Positions 39,223-42,175 are shown, counted from the stretch's first letter. The stretch is DNA of 64,000 nucleotides from Eledone cirrhosa (GCA_964016885.1 OZ024745.1:49077542-49141541), one strand, 5' to 3'. Numbers and translations: made by a program. Notes: generated from the letters alone by a model not told the origin.

Positions 39223-40003
39223 CTAATGATTTCATACAAACGAAACAGTTCTAGTCCTGTAGAAGTCATTTCTATATATAATAAAGATCCCTATACTCTG
39301 CCAACGTATTGAGTACATTTTAAAATTGTGGTTACCCACAGCACAACTTGGGAATCTACATTATACATATATGTGTGGGCGGTGGGTTGGCAGTATCGGT
39401 AGAGGGTTGGACACCATGCTTTTCTTCAAAGAGTTACAGGCCTTTACAATCTGAGTTCAAATCTCGCTGAGGTTAACTTTGCCTTTCATCCTTATGGGGT
39501 TGATAAAATAAAGTACCAGTAATACACTGGGATAATTGCTGGCCTTGTGCCAAAAGTAGAAACAATTATATATATATGTGTATATATATATGTATATATA
39601 AATTCTCATCATCATTTAACATTTTAACATCCATCTTCTCTGCTAGCAAGGGTTGGACATATCTTTGCAGGCCAAGGCAGTACTCAAGTAGAAATATTGA
39701 CCACATAGATGGGACAGGAGCCTACATCTGGAGAACATACATTCCCATAAATCAATAAAAATATTAACAGATAATATTTTATATCATTCATCATTTAACA
39801 TCTATTTTCCCTGATTCATATACTTGCAGGATGAGTTGCGGCGTATCCAAGTAAACCAGACAAACCTGAAGCATAAGGTAAATAAATTGAATGATAATGT
39901 GGAGGAGATAAAAACCCAGATGACAAAAGTGGAAAGTATGTTAACAGCCATAATCAAGACTCAGAAAATTGAATGGGAAGAAGAAGACTACCAGGAAGAC
40001 TAA
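167..40003 (+). CDS. TRPA1: TRPA1-type cation channel, 24 exons, 5' end outside window
   Basis: Spliced coding span of a transient receptor potential ankyrin channel, a plasma-membrane non-selective Ca2+-permeable cation channel used in chemical, irritant and thermal sensing. Exons: 167-341, 3490-3596, 5505-5675, 6411-6629, 7909-8002, 8235-8430, 9564-9747, 10406-10513, 11351-11439, 12495-12641, 13361-13472, 13907-14043, 16146-16267, 18037-18186, 19445-19542, 20680-20846, 22095-22215, 22940-23071, 24999-25199, 28803-28832, 30055-30231, 37825-37893, 38699-38872, 39830-40003. The sum is 3354 nt, 1117 residues plus stop, with all AG/GT borders and phases consistent. Visible residues 1-580 carry 16 ankyrin repeats. 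S1 is near 732-752, S2 780-797, S3 812-832, S4 849-866, S5 880-907, pore GEIE 939-942 and S6 960-979, followed by a TRP-like helix and a C-terminal coiled coil. This is close to the length of vertebrate TRPA1; only the extreme N-terminus is missing. A paralogous TRPA clade (painless/pyrexia-like) is less likely because of the many ankyrin repeats and the TPMRKLIRKMP pre-S1 motif. Confidence 0.93.
833..1060. repeat. Dispersed repeat, unnamed
   Basis: Its start and middle (a short TTTAGT lead, a GGAGGAAGGTATTCTC-like core, then a TTGCAA-containing stretch and a late GTTAAACT) recur in diverged form near 29045-29215, 55060-55160 and 58845-58985. No coding capacity is visible. Probably an old non-autonomous element. 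Confidence 0.45.
1370..1500 (-). mobile_element. Old tRNA-type SINE remnant
   Basis: On the minus strand it carries the CTGTGCATTCTAAATTCAAA stretch, a decayed B box of the tRNA-derived SINE family that is much better preserved at 16361-16550. Confidence 0.5.
1784..2395 (-). mobile_element. LINE 3' fragment: RT C-terminus plus 3' tail
   Basis: On the minus strand it reads RWYGHVMRMKDDSCIKRC, then GVGRPKMTWDEVIKADL and DFWRHAVIQSTRP, the usual carboxy end of a non-LTR retrotransposon polyprotein. A 3' UTR follows and ends in a (GATGAT)n tail at about 1784-1800. It is 5'-truncated. A second copy in the opposite orientation is at 15137-15676. Confidence 0.85.
3490..3596 (+). CDS. TRPA1: TRPA1 exon b: ankyrin repeat 2
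   Basis: Acceptor TTGACAG, donor GAAGCT|GTAAGT. It encodes residues 59-94 with GAQPLHFAAKYK, then a basic/serine linker. The reading frame follows from the one-base carry of the previous exon. Confidence 0.88.
3637..3741. repeat. Short fold-back element (105 bp)
   Basis: GGAAAAGAGTCAGGACCCCG at the left pairs with CGGGGTCCTGACTCTTTTCC at the right. The arms are about 36 bp with a few mismatches around a ~35-nt loop. It lies 40 nt after the donor of TRPA1 exon b, next to a TA run. Resembles a small MITE. Confidence 0.85.
3846..3896 (-). mobile_element. SINE 3'-end fragment
   Basis: TAATTGTTTCTACTTTTGGC then ACAAGGCCAGCAATTACCCA, the 3' end of the common SINE on the minus strand, cut off at about 3894 by the adjoining plus-strand SINE. 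Confidence 0.75.
3897..4285 (+). mobile_element. Full-length tRNA-headed SINE with LINE-type 3' end
   Basis: The head has a pol III A-box-like GGCTTAGTGGTTAGAGCATT and a B-box-like GTGAGTTCAATTT. The body has the internal subunit AAAAGCACCCAGTCCACACT twice. The 3' part (GTGTTAGGAAGGGCATCCAG) is shared with the LINE at 15137-15676, and the tail is (GATGAT)n. It looks complete, about 390 bp. Confidence 0.88.
4298..4461. mobile_element. Fold-back/MITE-like element (164 bp)
   Basis: ATTAAAACAATAACAGAAAG at the left is inverted at the right end (CTTTCTGTTGTTTTAAT). The inner arm parts TTTACTTTAGAATTCTAA and TTAGAATTCTAA...AGTAAA type sequence match less exactly. It follows a TA microsatellite. 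Confidence 0.8.
4640..5225. mobile_element. LINE fragment with inverted 5' part
   Basis: Minus strand, about 4985 to 4640: LDGTYTRLLQQIQNIS, then RKRRVRFAGHCHRA and GRKLSYLDVIS, a non-LTR polyprotein C-terminus with at least one frameshift. Plus strand, about 4985-5225: GLHLNEGKTEYITG, IKQVEYFKYLGF, a stop, then DSEKDFATRKAQAWSACNK, the end of a reverse transcriptase domain. The two parts face away from one junction near 4980, as expected after twin-primed integration. Confidence 0.78.
5226..5275. repeat. (TA)n microsatellite
   Basis: About 50 bp of pure TA dinucleotides between the LINE fragment and the next SINE/LINE 3' end. Confidence 0.95.
5276..5449 (+). mobile_element. 3' end of the SINE/LINE family
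   Basis: Carries GTGTTAGGAAGGGCATCCAG, the CCCATGCTAGCGTGGAAGAA motif and a (GATGAT)n tail. Truncated at the TA run. It ends about 55 nt before the acceptor of TRPA1 exon c. Confidence 0.85.
5505..5675 (+). CDS. TRPA1: TRPA1 exon c: ankyrin repeat 3
   Basis: Acceptor TTTTTTCAG, donor ATTGAT|GTAAGT, 57 codons in phase 0. It encodes residues 95-151 including the ankyrin core GSTPLHFAAMRGN and the preceding finger LVERGADIN. An (ACT)n microsatellite follows the donor by about 30 nt. Confidence 0.92.
5706..5773. repeat. (ACT)n/(ACC)n microsatellite
   Basis: Trinucleotide run changing from ACT to ACC to GCC repeats, starting 30 nt after the donor of exon c. Confidence 0.95.
6411..6629 (+). CDS. 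TRPA1: TRPA1 exon d: ankyrin repeats 4-5
   Basis: Acceptor TTTTATCAG, donor TATGAA|GTAAGT, 73 codons in phase 0. Residues 152-224 hold two ankyrin repeats (MTALHTAARYRQ and CTPLFYACFYGC). Confidence 0.92.
6630..7908 (+). other. TRPA1 intron after exon d
   Basis: Intron of 1.3 kb. The only recognised element is a diverged SINE/LINE 3' end at about 7515-7715. The rest is unannotated AT-rich sequence without coding signs. Confidence 0.65.
7515..7715 (-). mobile_element. Diverged SINE/LINE 3' fragment
   Basis: It retains GGTGACCATGTCTTGCTCAT, ATTTCTATGGCTGGATGCC and GTGTGGACTGGGTGCTTTAT in the order seen in the minus-strand copies at 38960 and 42177, without a clear microsatellite tail. Confidence 0.65.
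7909..8002 (+). CDS. TRPA1: TRPA1 exon e: ankyrin repeat 6
   Basis: Acceptor CTCTTTTAG, donor CGAG|GTAAAT. It is 31 codons plus one base. Residues 225-255 carry KTCLHAAIDGGF. It was found by reading through the intron for an ankyrin motif, since the exon is too short to stand out as an open frame. Confidence 0.88.
8235..8430 (+). CDS. TRPA1: TRPA1 exon f: ankyrin repeats 7-8
   Basis: Acceptor TTGTTTTAG, donor AAACTG|GTATGG. Residues 256-320 hold SMPLHRAAMSGN and STPLHKAALYNH. The last two bases TG join the next exon's T to give the Cys of INCGARVN. Confidence 0.92.
8431..9563 (+). other. TRPA1 intron after exon f, with SINE remnants
   Basis: Contains minus-strand decayed SINE pieces at about 8640-8730 and 8835-8925 (GGATTTGAACTTAGAATGCA, TATTTGAACTCGGAGTGCAG) and a (GAT)n tail near 8780-8803. 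No coding signal seen. Confidence 0.6.
9564..9747 (+). CDS. TRPA1: TRPA1 exon g: ankyrin repeats 9-10, weak donor
   Basis: Acceptor GTTCTTAG. The donor is AAG|GTTATT, which departs from GTRAGT and is followed at once by a TTTTTTCAG that resembles an acceptor. Residues 321-382 carry YSPLLLAALRGH and a diverged repeat KTAVFLASEENK. The phase-0 exit is confirmed by the next exon. Confidence 0.88.
9790..10078 (+). repeat. Polypyrimidine tract, (CTTTTTT)n
   Basis: About 290 nt, almost pure C/T on the sense strand, with a 7-8 nt period (CTTTTTT/CTTTTTTT) in the middle. The three forward frames are open only because of composition. Long homopurine-homopyrimidine DNA of this kind can adopt triplex forms. 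Confidence 0.95.
10406..10513 (+). CDS. TRPA1: TRPA1 exon h: ankyrin repeat 11
   Basis: The acceptor is a long T-run plus AG and the donor is TTGATG|GTAACA. It is 36 codons in phase 0, residues 383-418, with NRPLHVAAQEGF. Confidence 0.9.
10660..10900 (-). mobile_element. Two decayed SINE remnants
   Basis: Two minus-strand B-box regions, ATTTGAACTCAGAATGCACA near 10695 and ATTTGAACTCAGAATACACA near 10833, each followed by the CAGATACT-type stretch of the older SINE subfamily. Confidence 0.55.
11351..11439 (+). CDS. TRPA1: TRPA1 exon i: ankyrin repeat 12
   Basis: Acceptor ATTTTTCAG, donor ACTAA|GTAAGC. Residues 419-447 carry ETPIHLASKCGR. It leaves with two bases (AA) that complete an Asn with the next exon. 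Confidence 0.9.
11559..11748 (+). mobile_element. tRNA-derived SINE, near complete
   Basis: Head GGTGGATTGGCAGTATCGGT (A-box region), B-box CTGAGTTCAAATC, body TTTGCCTTTCATCCTTTCGG and 3' end GCCTAAAATAGAAACAATTA. About 190 bp, lying after the donor of exon i. Confidence 0.9.
11755..11870 (+). mobile_element. Older SINE remnant
   Basis: CACTCTGAATTCAAATACCA then GCCTTTCATTGTTTCAGGGT and TAAAGTAGTAGTACTGG, a diverged 3' half of the same SINE type placed directly behind the previous copy. Confidence 0.5.
12296..12327. repeat. (ATC)n microsatellite
   Basis: TCATCATCATCATC run between two partly similar AAATATGGCTTACAT-type segments (12233-12275 and 12335-12375). Confidence 0.9.
12495..12641 (+). 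CDS. TRPA1: TRPA1 exon j: ankyrin repeat 13
   Basis: Acceptor CTCTCAACAG, donor GCAGT|GTAAGT. Residues 448-496 with the near-consensus NTPLHIAALNGH. Two bases carry over into the next exon. Confidence 0.9.
12776..12990 (+). mobile_element. Decayed LINE C-terminal fragment
   Basis: Translated with frame breaks it gives RWMSGVILRDRKIKNDLQRM, GIEPVMSVV, then LGHVLKDE, matching the end of CR1/RTE-like LINE polyproteins. Several stops; not functional. Confidence 0.65.
13361..13472 (+). CDS. TRPA1: TRPA1 exon k: ankyrin repeat 14
   Basis: Acceptor AATTTCAG, donor TCTAAG|GTTTGT. Residues 497-534 hold WTPLDCAAANGW. It exits in phase 0. Confidence 0.9.
13907..14043 (+). CDS. TRPA1: TRPA1 exon l: ankyrin repeats 15-16
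   Basis: Acceptor TTTGTAG, donor AACAA|GTAAGG. Residues 535-579 carry TTPLHLACRNGH and the start of the last, degenerate repeat NNCLDLAIDNNN. Confidence 0.9.
14187..14372 (+). mobile_element. Older SINE copy
   Basis: GGTGGATTGGCAGTCAATGG head, ATTCTGAGTTCAAATCACAT B box, CTTTTCATCCTTTGGAGGTT body and a GCCTTGTGCCTAAATTAAAA end. Diverged relative to 16361-16550. Confidence 0.75.
14400..14740 (-). mobile_element. Diverged LINE 3' fragment
   Basis: On the minus strand it follows the same order as 1784-2395 (CATGCTAGCATGGG-like motif, a degenerate GRPK-like coding remnant, CATACCAGC stretch), but too decayed to translate. Confidence 0.5.
15137..15676 (+). mobile_element. LINE 3' fragment: RT C-terminus plus shared 3' end
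   Basis: Opens with FWYGHVMRMKDDSCIKRCRA, GVGRSKKTWDEVIKADL and DLWRHAVIQ, then stops near 15370. The 3' UTR has AAAAAGCACCCAGCCCACAC, GTGTTAGGAAGGGCATCCAG and a (GATGAT)n tail at 15655-15676. The 3' UTR matches the SINE at 3897-4285, so this is the likely reverse-transcriptase partner family. Confidence 0.88.
15713..15897 (+). mobile_element. tRNA-derived SINE
   Basis: GGTGAATTGGCAGTATCGGT head, CTGAGTTCAATTCCCGC B box, GCCTTTCATCCTTACGGGGT body and AGTAGAAACAATTA end. Close to the youngest-looking copies. Confidence 0.9.
16146..16267 (+). CDS. TRPA1: TRPA1 exon m: end of ankyrins, pre-S1 motif
   Basis: Acceptor CAATTTCAG, donor CCAG|GTGAAA. Residues 580-620 contain the TRPA1 signatures RWEEAM and TPMRKLIRKMP that follow the ankyrin domain. 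It is bracketed by same-strand SINE copies at 15713 and 16361. Confidence 0.92.
16361..16550 (+). mobile_element. tRNA-derived SINE, best preserved copy
   Basis: GCGGTGGATTGGCAGTATCG head with A-box-like spacing, CTGAGTTCAAATCCCGCCGA B box, TTTGCCTTTCATCCTTACGG body, then CTGGCCTTGTGCCTAAAGTA and AACAATTATT. 190 bp. It lies about 93 nt after the donor of exon m. Confidence 0.92.
16551..18036 (+). other. TRPA1 intron after exon m, remaining part
   Basis: A threefold CAGATTTTCT repeat near 17193-17215 and an old SINE copy at about 17450-17560. The rest is AT-rich and unassigned. Confidence 0.6.
17450..17560 (+). mobile_element. Old SINE remnant
   Basis: GGTGGTGGATTGGTGAAATT head and GCATTCTGAATTCAAATCCT B box are recognisable; the 3' half is lost. 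Confidence 0.55.
18037..18186 (+). CDS. TRPA1: TRPA1 exon n: cytoplasmic pre-S1 linker
   Basis: Acceptor TTTATACAG, donor GTCAG|GTATGT. Residues 621-670 include the VLNQC cysteine (codon 18063-18065) and the ITFTYKYL strand, which corresponds to the linker strand of vertebrate TRPA1. Confidence 0.9.
18288..18410 (+). mobile_element. 5'-truncated SINE
   Basis: Starts inside the B-box side (CTGAGTTCAAATCCTGCCGA) and runs to GCCAAAAGTAGAAACAATTA; the A-box half is missing. Confidence 0.85.
18411..18498. mobile_element. Small palindromic MITE
   Basis: AATGACTTCTACAGGATTAG pairs with CTAGTTTTGTAGAAGTAATT around TTTCATTCGTATGAAACA. Half-copies of the same sequence are at 39238-39285 and 45049-45085. 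It sits directly after a SINE tail. Confidence 0.8.
19081..19108. repeat. (TA)n microsatellite
   Basis: About 28 bp of TA repeats within the intron upstream of exon o. Confidence 0.95.
19445..19542 (+). CDS. TRPA1: TRPA1 exon o: pre-S1 linker
   Basis: Acceptor TTATTCAG, donor ATAATG|GTAAAC. Residues 671-703. It joins both neighbours in frame and leads to NNQEILLSHPV, the conserved approach to S1. Confidence 0.87.
19543..20679 (+). other. TRPA1 intron after exon o
   Basis: 1.1 kb of AT-rich sequence with a short TA run at 20491-20504 and a GA-rich run at 20557-20585. No mobile element identified with confidence. Confidence 0.6.
20680..20846 (+). CDS. TRPA1: TRPA1 exon p: S1 membrane segment
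   Basis: Acceptor CCCATTTAG, donor GAACC|GTAAGT. Residues 704-758 hold the LLSHPVVKQLLSYKW motif and a strongly hydrophobic S1 at about 732-752. Confidence 0.92.
20965..21178 (+). mobile_element. tRNA-derived SINE with internal insertion
   Basis: GGGCAGTGGGTTGGCAGTAT head, CTAAGTTCCAATCC B box and CCTTTCATCCTTATGGGGTC body. About 25 extra bases (TCGATTTTCCCCTCC) precede the GGCCTTGTGCCTAAATCAGA end. Confidence 0.8.
21735..22025 (+). mobile_element. MITE family B copy
   Basis: Shares TTTGTTACCATATTTCTTAC start, AATAATCAAGAATTTGACAG and TAGTGTTTGGAGCTTAATCT middle, and the GATAAATATAAACACTTTAA end with copies at 38194, 43965, 53985, 54516 and 61756. Contains a 12-G run near 22002. Confidence 0.75.
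22095..22215 (+). CDS. TRPA1: TRPA1 exon q: S1-S2 loop and S2
   Basis: Acceptor ACTATTTCAG, donor CGAGAG|GTGAGA. Residues 759-799 include the extracellular loop with a Cys and S2 (YVVIVLSVLMLL). Confidence 0.92.
22300..22470. repeat. (ACC/ATC)n imperfect microsatellite
   Basis: About 170 bp of CAC/ACC/ATC triplets, with a recurring ACTATCACCCCAACCACCA segment giving a longer secondary period. It lies 85 nt after the donor of exon q. Confidence 0.9.
22653..22876. mobile_element. MITE with TTAA ends, family A copy 1
   Basis: Bounded by TTAA on both sides with terminal inverted-repeat-like CCCTTTAGCATTTAAA and TAAATGTTAAATGG. 224 bp, no coding capacity. A second copy is at 61466-61694. TTAA target choice suggests mobilisation by a piggyBac-type transposase. 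Confidence 0.8.
22940..23071 (+). CDS. TRPA1: TRPA1 exon r: S2-S3 linker and S3
   Basis: Acceptor ATATTTCAG, donor ATTGAG|GTAAGA, 44 codons in phase 0. Residues 800-843 carry EIFQLTQAG and the TRPA hallmark NLLEWVTYIFAILFVL at S3. Confidence 0.93.
23484..23650 (+). mobile_element. Decayed LINE fragment
   Basis: Translates with breaks to EIWALNIDYLQRI and KVMSLVDWI, then NVNQCKTWN, similar to the post-RT segment of LINE polyproteins. Confidence 0.55.
23671..23805 (-). mobile_element. SINE, partial
   Basis: Minus-strand copy from the AACAATTATT-type 3' end through TTATCGACCCCGTAAGGATG to the B box GGCGGGATTTGAACTCAGAA; the head is rearranged. Confidence 0.85.
24440..24471. repeat. (AAT)n microsatellite
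   Basis: Pure TAA/ATA triplet run directly at the 3' tail of the next SINE. Confidence 0.95.
24472..24638 (-). mobile_element. SINE, near complete
   Basis: Minus-strand copy with CTACTTTTGGCACGAGGCCA 3' end, CTTTATTTTATCAACCCTGT and the head AGCATGGCGTCCGACCCTCT. An internal part of the B-box region is deleted. Confidence 0.85.
24731..24945 (+). mobile_element. Older SINE copy
   Basis: GGTGGTGGATTGGTAGAGTC head, CTTTCTGAGTTCAAATTCCA B box, TTTGCCTTTCATCCTTCTGA body and a GCTGGCCTTGTGCC end. It ends about 55 nt before the acceptor of exon s. Confidence 0.8.
24999..25199 (+). CDS. TRPA1: TRPA1 exon s: S4 and S5
   Basis: Acceptor ATTTAAAG, donor CAACGA|GTAAGT, 67 codons in phase 0. Residues 844-910 contain S4 (GIFLAWIDLVLYVQKVP), the linker GIYVVMFTDIL and S5. 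A 21-unit satellite follows about 450 nt after the donor. Confidence 0.93.
25649..28000. repeat. Satellite: 21 tandem units of 112 bp
   Basis: Exactly 21 x 112 bp in the intron after exon s. Each unit contains CAGTCCACGCTGTAATGTGG and the related CAGCCCCACACTGTAAATGT, so it is itself an old dimer. Units are nearly identical; the few variants are GGGCATCC/GTGCATCC, ATGTGG/ATGTCG and GCAACACGG/GCAACCCGG. The last four complete units share the CCC variant. The GTGTTAGGAAGGGCATCCAG segment is that of the SINE/LINE 3' end. Minus-strand open frames of 78 residues repeat in it and are artefacts. Confidence 0.97.
28001..28107 (+). mobile_element. 3' end of the element that carries the 112-bp satellite
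   Basis: TATGCGAGCAAGACAATCAC, then CCCATGCAAGTGTGGAACAC and GGACGTTAAACGTTGATGAT: the ordinary SINE/LINE 3' terminus and GAT tail directly behind the last unit. Confidence 0.8.
28108..28185 (-). mobile_element. tRNA-like SINE head
   Basis: On the minus strand it reads GAGGCACATGACTGAGTGGT then TAGAGAATTGGATTCGCAAT and GAGGTTGTGAATC, a pol III A/B box head of the type seen at 3897, without the body. Confidence 0.7.
28803..28832 (+). CDS. TRPA1: TRPA1 exon t: 30-nt mini-exon, S5-pore turret
   Basis: Ten codons (IAHNNSSIKF) between CTTTTCAG and GTAAGT, in phase 0 on both sides. It fills the extracellular S5-pore turret, and NNS is a possible N-glycosylation site. The exon is modular: leaving it out would keep the frame. 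It lies between a 3.6-kb satellite-bearing intron and a 1.2-kb intron. Confidence 0.8.
29041..29215. repeat. Dispersed repeat, unnamed
   Basis: TTTACTGTTTAGCCAGG start and GTGCTGTTAAACTAGGCAAC end, shared in diverged form with 833-1060 and 58845-58985. Confidence 0.45.
30055..30231 (+). CDS. TRPA1: TRPA1 exon u: pore helix, selectivity filter, S6
   Basis: Acceptor TTATTTCAG, donor TTACTG|GTGAGT. Residues 921-979 contain the pore helix, the filter MMIGEIEFDD (Glu codon 30112-30114, where the human channel has Asp) and S6 ending IIIMNLL. The next intron is the 7.6-kb minisatellite intron. Confidence 0.94.
30265..30453 (+). mobile_element. tRNA-derived SINE
   Basis: GCAGTGGATTGGCAGTATCG head, CTGAGTTCAAATCCCGCCGA B box, TTTGCCTTTCATCCTTATGG body and GCCAAAAGTAGAAACAATTA end. 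It begins 34 nt after the donor of the pore exon. Confidence 0.9.
30470..30660 (-). mobile_element. SINE/LINE 3' flank seeding the 47-bp array
   Basis: CATGCTTGCATGGGTTAGAT, TTTCTATGGCTGAATG and TTCCTAACACTAACCAC are the 3' end of the family on the minus strand, lying directly against the array. Confidence 0.7.
30650..36975. repeat. Minisatellite: ~135 tandem units of 47/44 bp
   Basis: About 6.3 kb in the intron between the pore/S6 exon and the TRP-helix exon. The unit runs GGTACATTTATTGTGGCACC then AGTACTACTACTTTACAGAG and TGGACTG (47 bp). 44-bp units lack three bases (CACCACTACT for CACCAGTACTACT). Variants: GTGGGCTG, GTGTGTTG, ACATAGTGG, GCCCCAGCACTACCAC. Marker units (GGCCCC) at 34341, 34664, 35398 and 35721 show a ~323-bp higher-order block. 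The unit has no stop in any forward frame, which gives spurious open frames of up to 1070 codons. Confidence 0.97.
37142..37765 (-). mobile_element. Full tRNA-headed SINE with expanded internal subunit
   Basis: Minus strand: head at 37690-37765 (GTTAGAGCATTGGCTTTGCA, GTTGGGAGTTCAATTCTCAG), body, seven internal subunits, then GTGTTAGGAAGGGCATCCAG type sequence and a (GATGAT)n tail at 37142-37163. It ends about 60 nt before exon v. Confidence 0.85.
37262..37610. repeat. 7 x 49-bp minisatellite inside the SINE
   Basis: GTGGCACC occurs at 37287, 37336, 37385, 37434, 37483, 37532 and 37581, a strict 49-bp spacing. Unit GGGTGCTTTTTTGCCGTGGC then ACCTCCACGACCACTTTACA. Same subunit as in the 47-bp array but much less diverged from the SINE. 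Confidence 0.95.
37825..37893 (+). CDS. TRPA1: TRPA1 exon v: post-S6 TRP-like helix
   Basis: Acceptor CTGATAG, donor ATGCAG|GTATGT, 23 codons. Residues 980-1002 (VGLAVDDIKDVQNKA and LKRRAMQ) match the TRP-like helix that follows S6 in all TRPA channels. It is separated from S6 by 7.6 kb of mostly tandem repeat. Confidence 0.93.
37940..38045 (+). mobile_element. Old SINE remnant
   Basis: GAGATGGACTGGCAGAATCA head and GTTCTGAGTTCAAATCCCTT B box, ending early. It begins about 47 nt after exon v. Confidence 0.6.
38194..38440. mobile_element. MITE family B, copy with intact ends
   Basis: TTAACCCTTTTGTTACCATA at the left and ATTATCAAAAGGGTT at the right form inverted ends. The middle has the AACTTTTTAATAGTCTGCTG and GATAAACACTTTAAAAGG segments shared with the other copies. 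No coding capacity. Confidence 0.8.
38699..38872 (+). CDS. TRPA1: TRPA1 exon w: C-terminal beta/linker region
   Basis: Acceptor ATTTTACAG, donor GAACAG|GTAAAT, 58 codons. Residues 1003-1060 start VDLVLDLEK, equivalent to the VELHTSLEK segment of human TRPA1, followed by a basic stretch. Confidence 0.9.
38957..39190 (-). mobile_element. SINE/LINE 3' fragment
   Basis: (CATCAT)n, then CCATGCTAGCATGGATTAGA, TATGGCTGGATGCCCTCCCT and ACTTTACAGAGTGGACTGGG, then a TA run at 39190-39220. It contains one copy of the subunit amplified upstream. Confidence 0.85.
39190..39220. repeat. (TA)n microsatellite
   Basis: About 30 bp of TA repeats joined directly to the element end. Confidence 0.95.
39378..39570 (+). 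mobile_element. tRNA-derived SINE
   Basis: GGCGGTGGGTTGGCAGTATC head, CTGAGTTCAAATCTCGCTGA B box and GCCAAAAGTAGAAACAATTA end in the last TRPA1 intron. Confidence 0.9.
39830..40003 (+). CDS. TRPA1: TRPA1 exon x: C-terminal coiled coil and stop
   Basis: Acceptor TACTTGCAG. Residues 1061-1117 form heptads (KVNKLNDNVEEIK, then VESMLTAIIK) expected for the tetramerising coiled coil. It ends in an acidic tail and TAA at 40001-40003. Confidence 0.92.
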   Translation, partial: DELRRIQVNQTNLKHKVNKLNDNVEEIKTQMTKVESMLTAIIKTQKIEWEEEDYQED

Positions 40004-41283
40004 CACTTCAGGGTGTTTACAAGAGGTGTTATGCTTGTTATTTCTCTTTTAAAAGATCTGTCATAATCAGAGGAATCTGCATGTAATATTTTGACCCGAT
40101 TGGAAAACTTTTCCTTTTTTTTTAATTCATACTTTGCCAAAACATAAAAAAAAAAAAAAAAAATGATATTATTGCTGAAATATTTGACATTGTTACAATA
40201 TGGAGAAAATAATAAGTAATACTTTTTTTTAGACTTCCATGGAATTAATCTTATACATGAATTGACAAAAATCAAAGAGATTTTACATTTTTCCACCATT
40301 AGATTCAAGTCAAAGAATGTGAAATTGTTTTGTTGTATGTCAGATAAGTCAGTTTTTTCCCTAGGCTGCAATATAAATATTTTGTTATGTAACCTAGAGA
40401 AACCATTGTTATAAATGATTAAGAATCTATAATCAGGGAACAATATTTATAGGTTCTGTCCTTTTCTATAGCTTTAGATGTAATGTTCACATTTGATCAA
40501 CTAACTTCCATAACAGAGTGTTACAATCGTTCCCTCCCACCGTCCATGAATAATAATATCAAATACATTGTTTTATTCTGAAATGTTTCTGGATATTTGT
40601 TAATACAACATAACAAGTGCTTTAAGACCATTTTCACTTCTAAAGCATGGGTTAACCATGTAGGTTCCATGACATGGGTTTTTTGGGGGGTGTTTTTGAG
40701 GTAAGGGTTTACAGCCAGATGTCTTTTCTGGTACCAATCCTTTTAGTCACCCCATACAACATTCAGGGATTTGTTAATATCATGTATTTTTCAAGGGAGG
40801 TAATTCTCAGATTAAATCTTTGGTATTTATACCAGAACAAACTTTTCTAAAAATTAACATTGTATATCATTTTTGCTCAAAATGCTCTATAGCAAAGTTA
40901 TATGTTGCGAACATTTTCATTGAACTGCTGATTGTTTAGGTTATATATTTTTTATTGGCATAGCCGGACTGGCATTATCTTTATCATATCATACAACAGC
41001 TCCCTATTTTATTCATTTGTTATTTGATAGCTATCTACTGTTTTTTGATAGCAAATGTATTCCATGTAGACGTACAAACCTATATGTTAAAAGGCTTGTC
41101 TACTTAATCATGAAATTTTTTTCATTCTTTTTTTTTTTTAAATTTACATACTTATACATACATTTTAAAGATTATATTTTATGGCCCTTCCTGTAACCAA
41201 CCCTTTTAACCAACTTTTTATGATACACCTGGATACAGTATACTTATTTTAAACTGGATTCAGCAGTCATACATAACTATATA
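40004..41283 (+). other. Probable TRPA1 3' UTR / downstream sequence
   Basis: AT-rich non-coding sequence after the stop with an A run at 40147-40163. No canonical AATAAA was seen by eye before 41312-41317. The minus-strand open frame of 147 codons at 40000-40443 lies opposite this region and looks like chance. The UTR end cannot be fixed. Confidence 0.5.
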
Positions 41284-41712
41284 TATTAGATTTTGGGAGT
41301 GTCATGATGCCAATAAAAACATGCACAAGTTGAGTGTCATCTTAGTTTATTATTAGTTGGTTAGATTAGTAACAGGATAGTTGTTTAATTACTAATTGTC
41401 ATGTTTCAAAGCTTTTTCGTCACACATTCTGTGACCTCCTCAATGACTAATGTTGTTACTGTATCTTCTCTCGAGAAGACAAGTTGAAGTAAAAAAAAAA
41501 AGTACAAAGAGAAGACACAGAGTAACAAGAATAGTCATTGAGGATGTCACAGAATGTCTAATGAAAGAACTTTGACATGACAATTAACAATTAAATAACC
41601 ATTCGGTTAGTTACCAACAAATGGATTAGTTACCCAACTAATAATAAACTGAAGTGAAACTTCACTGATGCATGTGTTTTTATTGGGCTAGCATGACCCT
41701 CCCAAAATATAA
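41284..41712. mobile_element. Large fold-back element (~430 bp)
   Basis: The left arm 41284-41480 is the inverted copy of the right arm 41505-41712. Matching parts: AGTTTATTATTAGTTGG, ATTCTGTGACNTCCTCAATG and TTAATTGTCATG-like stretches, and ATTTTGGGAG with CTCCCAAAAT near the ends. Arms are diverged by about 15-20% by eye. The first AATAAA after TRPA1 (41312-41317) lies in the left arm. Confidence 0.85.
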
Positions 41713-41849
41713 CAGTATCTATTTCAACACATGATTTCACATCAAGAATTTTGCAAAACAAATACAAAATGTATATACATATAGTGTATGTGATTCAGTG
41801 AAGGTGGAGGTACTTGTATCAGCACTCAATGCACAGGCAGAGTGTATAG

Positions 41850-42134
41850 AATAAGAAAAACAATGAAGTTTCATTTACATGTATTTATGTTTTTATTGTA
41901 TATCAACCTGTAATGCACATTTCACAGAAGATTGGCTCAAAGTCACCCATGGAAATTATGCACCTGACTCCAGTATTGATCTGTTCGTCCAGTCTGACAC
42001 AAATTGATACTGGAGTCAGGTGCATAATTTCCATGGGTGACCTTGAGCCAATCCTCTGTGAAGAAATGTGCATTACAGGTTGATACACAATAAAAACATA
42101 AATACATGTAAGTGAAACTTTCGTCATTTTTCTT

Positions 42135-42140
<6 letters not shown>
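41850..42140. mobile_element. Large fold-back element (~290 bp)
   Basis: The left arm 41850-41982 and right arm 42008-42140 are inverted copies of about 133 bp, around 90% alike. ACCTGACTCCAGTA in the left arm faces TACTGGAGTCAGGT in the right, and CACCCATGGAAATTATGCA is repeated inverted. Loop of about 25 nt. Confidence 0.9.

Positions 42141-42171
<31 letters not shown>
42141..42171. repeat. (TA)n microsatellite
   Basis: About 30 bp of TA repeats at the right end of the fold-back, as at several other elements here. Confidence 0.95.

Positions 42172-42173
<2 letters not shown>

Positions 42174-42175
<2 letters not shown>

Noticed and set aside
40000..40443. Minus-strand 147-codon open frame opposite the TRPA1 3' UTR
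   Set aside because: It includes the complement of a poly-A run (Phe tract), shows no recognisable domain, and begins in AT-rich sequence where such frames are common by chance.
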